Origin: Leptospira sp.
GTDB lineage: Bacteria > Spirochaetota > Leptospiria > Leptospirales > Leptospiraceae
Length of the DNA: 64,000 nt
Direction of reading: 5' to 3'
Assembly (NCBI GenBank): GCA_002786225.1
Contig: PEQN01000003.1
Coordinates: forward strand, 62,001-126,000
Positions 50,575 to 60,842 of this stretch are shown piece by piece (positions within the stretch are counted from its first letter, which is position 1; each line of letters starts with the position of its first letter). The position numbers and the translations under genes were made by a program. Below the pieces are notes generated by a model. That model searched no databases and had not been told where the DNA came from. It was given only the letters and a program-made list of their open reading frames with translations.

Positions 50575-51564
50575 ATGACAGGTGCTCGAAAATCTGCCCT
50601 ACTTTTACTCTCCATTGGGCGTGAAGAGGCAGCTGAAATTTTAAAACATTTGGATGACAAGTCTCTGGAAGCAGTGATCGCTGAAATGTCCAAGATCAAA
50701 TACATCTCTAAGACAGAAAAGGAATCTATTTTAACTGAATTCCAAAAAAGTTCGGATCGAATTTCGTTAGAAACCAAAGCCGGAGAAGATGTCGCAAAAG
50801 AATTGTTAGAAGGAACTTTAGGGAAGGAAAAAGCAGAAGGAATCATGAATAAGGTTCTTGGAAGAGGAATTCATACTGATTTTGAATATTTGAATGATAT
50901 TGAACCTGCAACTTTACAAACTATCCTAGCTACAGAATCAGCCCAAACTGTGGCTGTTACCTTATCTTTTCTTGAACCAAAAAATGCCGCACAGGTCTTA
51001 AAATTATTTCCCAAAGACCAACAAGCAAACATTGCCTACCGTCTTGCGAATATGTCCAAAACCCATCCAGACGCAATTCGAGAGATTGCAAGGGTTATTA
51101 AGAAAAAATATGAAGCTAGAGATTCTCATGAATTCAGCGAAGCAGGTGGAGCTGAAGCACTCGCGAACATTTTGAACCATATGGAAAAGGGTCTTGAAGA
51201 TGTCATTTTGCAAGAACTAGAAGACAACAATCCTGATCTTGCCAATCAAGTAAGAGAAAAACTTTATACTTTCGAAGATTTACTAGCCCTAGATAAGAAA
51301 GAGATGCATTTATTGATTACAAGATTGCAAAATGATGAATGCATTTCAATGGCACTGAGAGGTGCCGGCGAAGAAATGAAAGACCATTTTTTCAATGCAA
51401 TGTCTCAAAATAAAGCCTATGATATTTTAGAATCCATGGACCTTCGTGGTAAACTTACACTAAGAGAAATCAACGAAGCAAGAAGCACCATTCTTAATCT
51501 TGCTAGACGTTTGGAAGAAGATGGTCTAATAATTTTTAAGAAAAACAAAGAAGAGTATATTTAA
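50575..51564 (+). CDS. fliG: Flagellar motor switch protein FliG
   Basis: MTGARKSALLLLSIGREEAAEILKHLDDKSLEAVIAEM, EFEYLNDIEPATLQTILATESAQTVAVTLSFL, FEDLLALDKKEMHLLIT. Confidence 0.94.
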   Translation: MTGARKSALLLLSIGREEAAEILKHLDDKSLEAVIAEMSKIKYISKTEKESILTEFQKSSDRISLETKAGEDVAKELLEGTLGKEKAEGIMNKVLGRGIHTDFEYLNDIEPATLQTILATESAQTVAVTLSFLEPKNAAQVLKLFPKDQQANIAYRLANMSKTHPDAIREIARVIKKKYEARDSHEFSEAGGAEALANILNHMEKGLEDVILQELEDNNPDLANQVREKLYTFEDLLALDKKEMHLLITRLQNDECISMALRGAGEEMKDHFFNAMSQNKAYDILESMDLRGKLTLREINEARSTILNLARRLEEDGLIIFKKNKEEYI

Positions 51565-54152
51565 ATATAAGAATCAAGTATTTCAAAAACAAGATTTGAT
51601 AGATTCTTTTCTTTTAAAATTATTTCAATATTTTTCTTTAGAAGTAATCTTTGCTCTATAGGTAAATGATCAAGGTCACCTAAATTTTTACTCAATCTTG
51701 CTGCTGATTGAGGATTGATTCTATCTAATTCAAGAATGCAATCTCGAATAAAATCATATGCCTTGCCGTCAGTTTTATGGAATTGTAATCTATTCCGAGA
51801 AAAATTTCCTAATAAGGCTGAAACTCGGTTAGGATTCTTTATATCAAAATAATTACTATTCTTAATATCCTGAACCCTTGTGAGTGTGTCCTCCCTTTCG
51901 GATGAAGCTTGGCTGGAAAACCAAAAATCTAAAACCAATGGGTTGGATTTCCACTTACTAAAAAAAGCATCCATGATTCTAAAAAAATAATCTGAATCAG
52001 AATGAGATAGAATTCGAAGAGAAGCGATTTCATCAGTTAAATTATCTGCATAGAGCCACTGTTCATAAACCATAGATTCATCTTTAAGAAAAGATAGAAT
52101 CGTATTCTTCAGCATTCGACCACCAACTGCCTTCAACCGACTGGATTCTTCCCTTAGGTAAGCAAGAAGATAGTTATAGTTTTGAAGAAGGGATTCAGCA
52201 TGAAGTTCAGAAATGGATTGCCTCAATTCCGATATAGCTTTTTTAGTTTCTGAAAGCTTATATACTTTTTGAATATTTGTACAATTTGTAATATTTGGAA
52301 CATTTAATAAGCTTGCAATAAGTCGAAACTCATCTTTGTTGTTGGCTATAGAATCTAGTATTGTAGCGTAGGATTGTTCAAATCTAAGATCAACTTCAAA
52401 GTTTAAATTGATTTTGGACTGGATAATTCTGTTTTTAATTTTATTTCCACTATCCCAACGAACAAAGGCGTCTTTACTTTTAGCCCAGAGAAAATATTCG
52501 TCATCTAAAGATTGCTGCCACTGAAGTTCAATCGGTGATGAAAAATTTTCTAACACTGAGAGTATTGGTTTCTTGTCAAAGAGGCCAACATTTATAGTCC
52601 CTAATTCACCACTTAATTGCCAAATCCCAGATGCAACTATTTCATCACCTACATAAACAGAATATTGTATGGGATAAGTCAAAGGAATATTTGAACTATT
52701 ATAATTAATATCCTGCCATGTAATATCATATTTTTGAGAATCTGAGTTATAATGTTCAGTAAACTTGAGTATCGGTGTTCCTTTGCGGTCATACCAATTT
52801 CGAAAGACACTTAAATCAATGGATGTTGAGTCTTGCATACAATCAACAAAATCTTTTGTTGTTACAGCCTGTCCATCATGTCTATGAAAATACAGATCCA
52901 TTCCTTTACGAAAATCGTCTTTGCCAAGTAAAGTATAAAGCATACGTATTACCTCAGCACCTTTTTCATAGACTGTTCTTGTATAAAAATTATCAATATC
53001 CAAATATTCTTTGGGTTGAATGGGATGAGAAAGAGGACCATTGTCTTCAGGAAATTGAAAGTTACGTAGGAAATCAACATCATCTATTCTCTTAACACCA
53101 TTTCCTAATTTATCTTGGGAGAATAGCTGATCTCTAAATACAGTTAATCCTTCCTTTAGTGTTAATTGAAACCAATCTCTGCATGTTATACGATTCCCTG
53201 TCCAATTATGAAAGTATTCGTGCGCAATTACACTAAGTATATCTTCGAAAACTGTATCAGTTGCTGTTTGTTCAGAAGCTAAAACAAGCTTAGAATTAAA
53301 AATATTTAAACCTTTATTCTCCATAGCTCCCATGTTAAAATCATTCACAGCAACTATCATATACAAATCTAAATCATATTCCCTTCCAAAACTTTCTTCA
53401 TCCCATTGCATGGCAAGTTTCAACGATTCCATAGCAAAATTACAGTAAGATGATAATCCTTTGTTTGAATATATTTCTAATTCAACCCTACGACCTGATT
53501 TCGTAATAAAGTGATCACTAATCTTATCTAGGTCACCAGCTACTAAAGCAAACAAATAAGAGGGTTTTGGAAATGGATCTTTCCATGTGTATTTTTTTCT
53601 ACCATCACTTCCATCTTCAATGGAAATCCTATTTCCATTAGACAAAGCGATAGGACATTCTTTAGGATCGACAATAATTTTTACTGTATAAACAGAAAGT
53701 ATGTCGGGTCTATCAATGAAATATGATATTCTGCGAAATCCTTCTGGTTCATTTTGAGTACAATAGATTCCATTCGATTGGTAAAGGCCTAAAAGTTCTG
53801 TATTTTCTATAGGATTGATTGTATTTTCAATTTCTAATATATGATCGCTCATACTTACTTTTAGAATTTCTAAACTAGTATCTTGCAATATGTAATCAGA
53901 AGATTGTAACAATTGTCCGTCCAGGCGAATGCTAATTAGATTGAGGGACTCACCATTCAGAACCAAAGTTCTACTTATTTGGCTTAAGGAAGCACCAGGA
54001 TTAAGGCTTGGATTAGCTTGGATGTGAAGTTTGCTTTTAACAAGTGTGGATTTAGGTTGAAGAAAAAATTCTAAATCAACCTCTGGTATCAACCAACCAG
54101 AGGGTTTATAATCAGAAAGTTTGGTCTTTACACGTTTGGTAGAAAGAGACAA
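51561..54152 (-). CDS. pepN: Aminopeptidase N (M1 family), TTG start
   Basis: GAMENKGLNIFNSK, VIAHEYFHNWTGNRITCRDWFQLTLKEGLTVFRDQLF. Confidence 0.96.
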   Translation of the reverse strand: MSLSTKRVKTKLSDYKPSGWLIPEVDLEFFLQPKSTLVKSKLHIQANPSLNPGASLSQISRTLVLNGESLNLISIRLDGQLLQSSDYILQDTSLEILKVSMSDHILEIENTINPIENTELLGLYQSNGIYCTQNEPEGFRRISYFIDRPDILSVYTVKIIVDPKECPIALSNGNRISIEDGSDGRKKYTWKDPFPKPSYLFALVAGDLDKISDHFITKSGRRVELEIYSNKGLSSYCNFAMESLKLAMQWDEESFGREYDLDLYMIVAVNDFNMGAMENKGLNIFNSKLVLASEQTATDTVFEDILSVIAHEYFHNWTGNRITCRDWFQLTLKEGLTVFRDQLFSQDKLGNGVKRIDDVDFLRNFQFPEDNGPLSHPIQPKEYLDIDNFYTRTVYEKGAEVIRMLYTLLGKDDFRKGMDLYFHRHDGQAVTTKDFVDCMQDSTSIDLSVFRNWYDRKGTPILKFTEHYNSDSQKYDITWQDINYNSSNIPLTYPIQYSVYVGDEIVASGIWQLSGELGTINVGLFDKKPILSVLENFSSPIELQWQQSLDDEYFLWAKSKDAFVRWDSGNKIKNRIIQSKINLNFEVDLRFEQSYATILDSIANNKDEFRLIASLLNVPNITNCTNIQKVYKLSETKKAISELRQSISELHAESLLQNYNYLLAYLREESSRLKAVGGRMLKNTILSFLKDESMVYEQWLYADNLTDEIASLRILSHSDSDYFFRIMDAFFSKWKSNPLVLDFWFSSQASSEREDTLTRVQDIKNSNYFDIKNPNRVSALLGNFSRNRLQFHKTDGKAYDFIRDCILELDRINPQSAARLSKNLGDLDHLPIEQRLLLKKNIEIILKEKNLSNLVFEILDSYI

Positions 54153-54428
54153 TTAGGAATTTCTAGGATTGAAATTTCTAGGTTTTTCTTCAGCTAGGTT
54201 GACTCTAAGTGCTCTTCCATCTAATTCCTTACCATTCATTCCATCTATTGCCTTTTGAGCTGATTCAGGAGTATCAAAAGTTATAAATGCAAATCCCTTA
54301 AAATTTCCAGTCTCTCTGTCACGAATCATTCTACAGTCTTGTATTGTTCCGAAATCAGAAAACACTGCACGAATCGCATCTTCAGTAATACGAAAATTCA
54401 AATTGCCAACATAAATCTTAGAAACCAT
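54153..54428 (-). CDS. RRM-type RNA-binding protein
   Basis: KIYVGNLNFRITEDAIRAVFSDFG (RNP2) and GNFKGFAFITF (RNP1); stop TAA abuts pepN TTG. Confidence 0.92.
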   Translation of the reverse strand: MVSKIYVGNLNFRITEDAIRAVFSDFGTIQDCRMIRDRETGNFKGFAFITFDTPESAQKAIDGMNGKELDGRALRVNLAEEKPRNFNPRNS

Positions 54429-54540
54429 AGTCTTACCTTAAACTAACCTTACTTGTAAAAAAATCCTCCTTATCTTATTCCTAGGATTATTTTTTGTCAA
54501 ACAATTTCAGAAATTATACCAAAAATAGTTAGAAATATCC

Positions 54541-55326
54541 TTAGCTTTTATGGGCACCTGGAGATTGATTTGTTGTTATTTGTAATTCGATTGCTCTAAG
54601 ATTCCTAATTTCTGAATAATTTTTAGATAGAGAAATAAAGATTTCCCTTTCCCAGGATGGAATTGGAATTAAATCGTCTTGGGCAAGACTTCTCCATAGT
54701 AGACTTTCATCTTCTTTGGATCTAGAAAAGTAAAAAGGATTCCTATTTTCATCCTTTTCAATTTGCGGATAATTTGTATCATTTTGTCCGATTAATTCTA
54801 TAAGTTCATATCCTCTAGCTTCTATATAATTTAAAAAAGACAATCCAAATGGATTTAAATCGTTTGTTTGATTCGGTATAATTTGAGTTCTCCATTTGTA
54901 CCAATCATAACCATAAAGAAAATCGTGAAGATATTTAAAACGAACTAAAGAATGGGATCCAAATAATCTAAAAATAGTAAAAATTTTCTTTTTACGTTCT
55001 TCTAGAAATTCTGATTTATCTATTGTCGACATATATTCAGAAACCAATGAATGGATGAAAAAATCAAAATCCCAAAAAATGTTTTCTTTGAAATTGAAAA
55101 TAGACTCTTCTATTAGAAGCTTACAAAATAGAATCCATTCCGTAATTTCCAATTCGGAATCTAAGCTTTCTGCTTCAACTTCCAAAATTTGAGTAATGGA
55201 TGTCGCCAATTCTTTATTAGGAGATAAGGATAAGAAAGAAATAGAATGATCTTTCAATAATTGATCTATGGCAGAAAGTAAATCTATTTGATACTTAGTA
55301 AATTTCGAATTCAAAATTGGACCCAA
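54541..55326 (-). CDS. Hypothetical protein coupled to UbiA gene
   Basis: 261 aa, helical, no recognised domain; overlaps upstream UbiA gene by 16 nt. Confidence 0.6.
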   Translation of the reverse strand: MGPILNSKFTKYQIDLLSAIDQLLKDHSISFLSLSPNKELATSITQILEVEAESLDSELEITEWILFCKLLIEESIFNFKENIFWDFDFFIHSLVSEYMSTIDKSEFLEERKKKIFTIFRLFGSHSLVRFKYLHDFLYGYDWYKWRTQIIPNQTNDLNPFGLSFLNYIEARGYELIELIGQNDTNYPQIEKDENRNPFYFSRSKEDESLLWRSLAQDDLIPIPSWEREIFISLSKNYSEIRNLRAIELQITTNQSPGAHKS

Positions 55327-56243
55327 CCTTTACCTAGGAACATTATAGATAGAATTAGGAAGTTTCCCCAAATCAAAAGATGCAATTTGGATTTAAAATG
55401 TTGAATATCTAAAAAAGCCTCCGTAACAGCTTTCTTTTTTAAAACATATAAATTTTGTAAGAGAATTAAATTAAAAACTACCAAGAAGACTACTTCAATC
55501 CAAGTAAAGATTTCTTTATGAGATATTGGTGTAAGTAAAATAAAGCAAAAACCCACAAAACTAAAGCCTAGTATTAAATTTTTAGAAAGTTCATTCCCCC
55601 ATTTTGTAACAAAGGTTTGCTTTCCACCTTTGTGATCTGAGACTTCATCACTGAGACCACTAGCAATAGCACTCGCCAAAGCAAATGAAAGCGAACTTAA
55701 AAAAAGAAAATAAAGATTAGAAATGTTAATTTTTCCTGCTTGAAGATATAGATTGCAAATCGGTAATATGAATCCAACTCCGAACATTTCTAAAAATTCC
55801 CCACCCCCTAAGTAATTCAAACGTATAGGTGGAGCAGAATATAATAAAAATATGAATACGCAAATAATTCCCATAAGCCCAAAGGAAACTCTTTGTAAAA
55901 AAAATTCAGCAAAAAAAGAAAGAAGTATTGCCAATACACCTGCAAGCATTCCTACCAATAAAAGTTGAATTGCAGGCAGAATTCCATCTGGAATGGTTTT
56001 TGGGCTCCCCGAGTTGGGATACAAACTTCTTTTGATTCCGTCGACTTTCTGATCCCAAAAATCATTTAAGAGAACAATAAATATTGTCAGAAAAAAGGTG
56101 AAACTGAATCCAATTAGGAAGGGAGGTAGAAAAAAATCATGAGAGATAAAGACACCTAAACTTTGCCCCCAAAAAAAAGGGATAAGCATCTTAGGCCAAG
56201 AATTGATTTTTATAGCAAAAAGCCATCTTTGGAAAAATTTCAT
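55311..56243 (-). CDS. UbiA-family prenyltransferase
   Basis: Asp motifs NDFWDQKVD and DEVSD; RLNYLGGGEFLEMFGVGFILP; multi-TM. Confidence 0.85.
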   Translation of the reverse strand: MKFFQRWLFAIKINSWPKMLIPFFWGQSLGVFISHDFFLPPFLIGFSFTFFLTIFIVLLNDFWDQKVDGIKRSLYPNSGSPKTIPDGILPAIQLLLVGMLAGVLAILLSFFAEFFLQRVSFGLMGIICVFIFLLYSAPPIRLNYLGGGEFLEMFGVGFILPICNLYLQAGKINISNLYFLFLSSLSFALASAIASGLSDEVSDHKGGKQTFVTKWGNELSKNLILGFSFVGFCFILLTPISHKEIFTWIEVVFLVVFNLILLQNLYVLKKKAVTEAFLDIQHFKSKLHLLIWGNFLILSIMFLGKGWVQF

Positions 56244-56331
56244 AGAGATATTAAATGTTTGAAAGGATAATTCTACTTTCCATTTTCATATTAGAAATCA
56301 ATCTGAATCCATATACACAATTTTAAAAAAA

Positions 56332-57096
56332 ATGTCCAACAATTCTAAATTCTTCATTACCTTGGATCAAATTTCTAAATCCTATTCCCCAAGAATCGTT
56401 CTAAATAATATCAATCTAGAATTCAAATCTAGTTGTATCTATGGACTGATTGGAGCGAACGGATCAGGCAAAACTACTCTGCTTGAAATTCTAGTTGGCT
56501 TAAAATCCTTCGATAAAGGATCTATCCTTTTTCATATAGACCAAAATCATATTGCCATTCCTAAGAATCAAATCGGATTTGCAGGTCAAGTACCTGTCCT
56601 ATGGACTCAATTAACTTGCAAAGAACATGCGCAACTACTAGGTAGATTCTATAATTTATCTAAAGAAAAATCAATGAGTGAAATGGAAATTCTTTTTGCA
56701 AAATTTCACTTAACAGCTTACCAAAATGAAAGAATTGAAAATCTATCAGGCGGATTAAAACAGAGACTGAATCTAGCTCTATCTCTATTACATACGCCTA
56801 GAATCCTTATTTGGGATGAACCAACTACTGGTCTAGATATCGATTCTAAATTATTGCTTCGCGACTTATTAGTAGAGTATTCCCAAGAATCCTTGGGAAT
56901 CATAATTCTATCAAGCCACGATCTTTTTGAACTTGAAAACCTTTGTAATCATCTTATCTTTCTAAACCAAGGAAAGATTCTAGCCCAAGGAAGCTTTGTC
57001 GAATTACAAAAAAAAATGAAAGATCAATCCAATTTAAATAAACAAAATATACACCTTGAAGATATCTATAAATCCTTGATCACAACCACTGTATAA
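56332..57096 (+). CDS. ABC transporter ATP-binding protein
   Basis: Walker A GLIGANGSGKTTLLEIL, signature LSGGLKQRLNLALSLL, Walker B RILIWDEPTTGLD. Confidence 0.95.
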   Translation: MSNNSKFFITLDQISKSYSPRIVLNNINLEFKSSCIYGLIGANGSGKTTLLEILVGLKSFDKGSILFHIDQNHIAIPKNQIGFAGQVPVLWTQLTCKEHAQLLGRFYNLSKEKSMSEMEILFAKFHLTAYQNERIENLSGGLKQRLNLALSLLHTPRILIWDEPTTGLDIDSKLLLRDLLVEYSQESLGIIILSSHDLFELENLCNHLIFLNQGKILAQGSFVELQKKMKDQSNLNKQNIHLEDIYKSLITTTV

Positions 57097-57839
57097 TGAA
57101 ACTTATCTATTTAATTCAGAAAGCATGGATTCAACAAACACGAGATAAATTATCTTTAATTTTACTCATTTCAACTACTCCCATTCTTTTTCTACTTTAT
57201 TATTCGATTACTCTAGGTGAATCAAAAGAATTTTTGATATTACTAATTTTGCTTTCAGTAATTATGGTGGTATTTTCTTCCTCCATAGTGGTTGCGAAAG
57301 AAAAAGAATCAAAAACAATCATTCGTTTGATACTTGCAGAAATTCCCTATTACCAAGGAATCATAGGAGTGTGTTTGGTTCAATTTTTCTTAAGTATAAT
57401 TTCAATTCTATTTACTTTCATTTTTTTTTATTTTTACGAAATATACAATATAGAAATTTTAATAAAATTTTACTATTTTGCCATCATCAATTCTCTCACT
57501 TCCATTTGGATAGGAGCAAGTGTTGGTTCTCTCACCCGAAATACATTTAAAGCTTTTACAATTTCCAGCCTGCTAATGTTTTTACTGTTATTGCTATCAG
57601 GAGCTCTCTTTCCTATACCAAGGAAAGAAATTTTACTCCTCCATACAATTCATTTGAGTTTATTTGATCTAATACCATCTAATCTATTTCTACAAAGTAT
57701 ATATTCTATATTAGAATCAAATCAAACTCAGTCAGGAAATTTACTCCTTCAGAATTCTTTGCTCTCATTTTTCTATTTTGTTGTAGCTATTGCATTTTTT
57801 CAAATTTCTAAAACCAAGAAGGTGAATGATGAACTCTAG
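57096..57839 (+). CDS. ABC transporter permease (CcmB/ABC-2-like)
   Basis: 247 aa, 6 TM; start overlaps stop of ATPase gene by 1 nt; VVAKEKESKTIIRLILAEIPYYQ. Confidence 0.75.
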   Translation: MKLIYLIQKAWIQQTRDKLSLILLISTTPILFLLYYSITLGESKEFLILLILLSVIMVVFSSSIVVAKEKESKTIIRLILAEIPYYQGIIGVCLVQFFLSIISILFTFIFFYFYEIYNIEILIKFYYFAIINSLTSIWIGASVGSLTRNTFKAFTISSLLMFLLLLLSGALFPIPRKEILLLHTIHLSLFDLIPSNLFLQSIYSILESNQTQSGNLLLQNSLLSFFYFVVAIAFFQISKTKKVNDEL

Positions 57840-58731
57840 ATTTTTTGTTTGGATTAAGGCAGCAAGACTTCCGTCGCAATTTTACATTTTAATCCCCATA
57901 TTACTGGGACAAATGGTAGCATTTTCAATCTATCAATATTTTTCATGGGACTTATTTTTATTTTTATTAGCTTTTAGTTTGTTTATACAATTTTACATAA
58001 TTTTTGCCAATGACTTTGCTGACTTTGAAACAGATAGAATCAATAAAACTTACACTATGTTTTCTGGTGGATCAAGAGTATTAGTTGATGGTGAACTCTC
58101 ATTAAGTGCTATTAAGATGGCAATTATAATAGCAATGACTCTTTGTTTAGTTGTGGGATTCATTTTTACTTTTATTTTCCAAAGACACTTATCCCTTGCA
58201 TTTGTAATTCTAAGTTTCTCTTTACTTTGGGCATATTCTTATAAACCCTTACAACTCTCTTATCGAGGTGGAGGTGAATTATTGCAGACTTTAGGACTTG
58301 GACTCATACTTCCGTATTTTGGATTTTATATCCAATCAAATTCTTTAATAGGACTTCCACCTCTTCTACTTTGTATTTTGTTTCCTACTCATCTTGCTTG
58401 TGCAATTGCAACCTCATTGCCAGACCAACCCTCTGATAAACTCTCTGCTAAAAAAACATTTACTGTTCGATTTGGGAGTGATTTTGCTAAAGCAACAATT
58501 CTAGTTTTACAGCTTATTTCTTTAGTTCTCTTATGGAGCTATTTTCAAATAGGATTCCAAAATCTAAAAATGGAATTTTTGGTTTATCTTCCAATTATTG
58601 GAATACTATTGAGCCTCCCCTTTTTCAGATCTAATCCAGGCGAAACGAAACTAAGTTTCTTTGTGTTTTTTTCTCTCTTAACAACAATGGCAACTGAGAT
58701 AGTTTTAATTCTAATCCACTATTTTGGATAA
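57826..58731 (+). CDS. UbiA-family prenyltransferase (paralog)
   Basis: NDFADFETD and DQPSD Asp motifs; QLSYRGGGELLQTLGLGLILP parallel to the 55311 protein. Confidence 0.85.
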   Translation: MMNSRFFVWIKAARLPSQFYILIPILLGQMVAFSIYQYFSWDLFLFLLAFSLFIQFYIIFANDFADFETDRINKTYTMFSGGSRVLVDGELSLSAIKMAIIIAMTLCLVVGFIFTFIFQRHLSLAFVILSFSLLWAYSYKPLQLSYRGGGELLQTLGLGLILPYFGFYIQSNSLIGLPPLLLCILFPTHLACAIATSLPDQPSDKLSAKKTFTVRFGSDFAKATILVLQLISLVLLWSYFQIGFQNLKMEFLVYLPIIGILLSLPFFRSNPGETKLSFFVFFSLLTTMATEIVLILIHYFG

Positions 58732-58768
58732 GATACAAAATCGATTACCAACTAAGATTCAAATATAA

Positions 58769-59470
58769 ATGCTACAATTTTTGATAGATCACAACTTTTT
58801 AGTGTTAAGCTTATTATTCATCATGCCAGGAATTCTTATCTGGTTGTTAAGAAAAGATTTGCGAGAACCTATACTTTTAATGTCAGTTGCAAGCATTCCT
58901 TTCGCTTTTACAGAGTATTTATTCTATCCAGATTATTGGGAACCGAGGTTTCTTTGGAATCTCATAGAGTTAATTGGATTTGGTCTTGAAGATATTATTT
59001 TCGTTATAGGACTTGCAAGTTTTTCATCTACGGTATATGCTTTTGTTTTTCAATTCAAGTACCACCCAAGAGAAAAAATAAACCGCATACGACAAATTCA
59101 AAGAATTAGCATTTTGTTCATCATAGTCTTAATATTTCTGCTTGCTGTTTTATATTTTAAAATTCCTATCATTTATGGAAGTATAATTATTATGATTGGA
59201 CTTAGTTTATTTATTTTCAACCAAAGACGAGATCTTATTTCACCTGCGATTTGGGGAGGATTTTTAACTTGCTTGGTTTATACTTTGTTATGCGTAGTGC
59301 TTCTTATTATCTATCCAAGAATCTTTGCAATTACTTGGCATACAGATAAATTTTTAAACCTTTATTTCTTCGGATTACCATTTGAAGAACTTCTATATGG
59401 ATATAGTTCTGGATTTATAGCAACCATCTTTTATCCATATGCAACCAATTCATATTTTATAAAAAGATAG
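58769..59470 (+). CDS. Lycopene cyclase domain (CrtY_cd-like) membrane protein
   Basis: Multi-TM 233 aa with repeated E-containing motifs GLEDIIF and GLPFEELLYGYSSGFIATIFYPY, as in heterodimeric/fused carotenoid cyclases. Confidence 0.65.
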   Translation: MLQFLIDHNFLVLSLLFIMPGILIWLLRKDLREPILLMSVASIPFAFTEYLFYPDYWEPRFLWNLIELIGFGLEDIIFVIGLASFSSTVYAFVFQFKYHPREKINRIRQIQRISILFIIVLIFLLAVLYFKIPIIYGSIIIMIGLSLFIFNQRRDLISPAIWGGFLTCLVYTLLCVVLLIIYPRIFAITWHTDKFLNLYFFGLPFEELLYGYSSGFIATIFYPYATNSYFIKR

Positions 59471-59495
59471 TTTCAGATCTTTGTTAAATCTTTAT

Positions 59496-60359
59496 CTAAC
59501 GATTCACTTCATTGATCAATCGTCCAAGCAATTGGTCATGGGTCTGCATTGCTTTGGAATTTGCCTCATAAGCTCGGTTGACTTCTATCATCTCAACCAT
59601 CTCTGTAACCACCGAAACATTGGAGGCTTCTAGGTAGCCCTGTAGAATCTGAGGACGATCTAAATCTTGGAAAGCATAAGGCTCTCCAGATTCGGGTGTA
59701 TCAACATAAAAAGAATCGCCTTCCTTATCCAAATGTCTTGGGTTTTCAACGGTTCGAATTTTTATTTTGTCTACCATAATGGGATCTTCAAAGCGATTGT
59801 TATCAAAATTTACACCATCTTCTGGTTTAGTTCCAATTCTATTATTCACAAAAATTTCCCCATTTTCTTTGATCAGAAAATTTCCTTGGTTGATTTGGAT
59901 AGGTCCATTTTCTCCCATGAGAGGATAACCCTGGGGAGTAACTAGGTATCCCATGCGGTCTAAGATGAAAGCACCTGACCGAGTAAGTCTTTCTCCCTTA
60001 TTAGTCATTACACTAAAGAAAGCAGGCTTCTCAAGTCCTGGTTTATCTTGGATCATTAAATCAAAGTTATTATCCGTTTTCTTAACTGCACCTTGTTCAA
60101 ATCTTGTATATACTTCATTGACCTCACCACCCAGCCCTAGTTTGCCAACAAGGGGGGCTGTATCAAAAGAACCCATAGGAGTTTTTCCTACTCCATCATC
60201 ATTAAATCTATGCAATAAGAGTTCTGGAAAGGTCTTAAACACGGTAGTATCTCTTTTGAATGCCGTTTTATCAACATTCGCTAGATTGTTCGCGATTACA
60301 TCCATTCGAACTTGTTGAAGATTCATCCCATTAGCGCCTGTATAAATTCCACGTATCAT
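59496..60359 (-). CDS. flgF: Flagellar basal-body rod protein, FlgF/FlgG type
   Basis: [63 protein letters not shown]-terminal [35 protein letters not shown]. Confidence 0.88.
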   Translation of the reverse strand: MIRGIYTGANGMNLQQVRMDVIANNLANVDKTAFKRDTTVFKTFPELLLHRFNDDGVGKTPMGSFDTAPLVGKLGLGGEVNEVYTRFEQGAVKKTDNNFDLMIQDKPGLEKPAFFSVMTNKGERLTRSGAFILDRMGYLVTPQGYPLMGENGPIQINQGNFLIKENGEIFVNNRIGTKPEDGVNFDNNRFEDPIMVDKIKIRTVENPRHLDKEGDSFYVDTPESGEPYAFQDLDRPQILQGYLEASNVSVVTEMVEMIEVNRAYEANSKAMQTHDQLLGRLINEVNR

Positions 60360-60472
60360 TTTGTCCTACCTATGTCTAGTATCGATTTTTTTTGGAATTT
60401 CAAGAGTCCTTTTCAAAAAAACTTGCCTACAATTTGACCATCCTTAGCATCAAAGAAGAGGTACTGATTCGT

Positions 60473-60841
60473 ATGAAGATAAGTTATTCCAATTTTCCTC
60501 AAACTCTTGAGGAATCCGCTATTCAGAAAATGTTTGAAGCATTTGGAAAAGTAGAATCCTTCACGCTAAAGAAAGATAAACTCACTAAAAAATCCTTGGG
60601 ATATGGAAATCTTGAAATGGATGATGCCTCAGGACAGAAGGCAATCAATGGACTTCATGGCAAAACTGTAGAAGAAAAAGTACTATCCGTCGGGAATTTG
60701 GAAGAATTGCAAGCTAAGGTTCAAGATAAAAAAGGAGCTGGTCTTGCTTCCAATAATCTAGGTGGAAGTAAATTCCATGGAAGAACCCAAAGTATTGGAA
60801 CTCCAGGTGTTCAAAGAAGAGGTGGTAATCGAGGAAGCTGA
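60473..60841 (+). CDS. RRM-type RNA-binding protein
   Basis: MKISYSNFPQTLEESAIQKMFEAFGKVESFTLKKDKLTKKSLGYGNLEM; ATG 60473 fits RRM start better than 60392; Gly/Arg-rich tail. Confidence 0.8.
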   Translation: MKISYSNFPQTLEESAIQKMFEAFGKVESFTLKKDKLTKKSLGYGNLEMDDASGQKAINGLHGKTVEEKVLSVGNLEELQAKVQDKKGAGLASNNLGGSKFHGRTQSIGTPGVQRRGGNRGS

Positions 60842-60842
60842 T

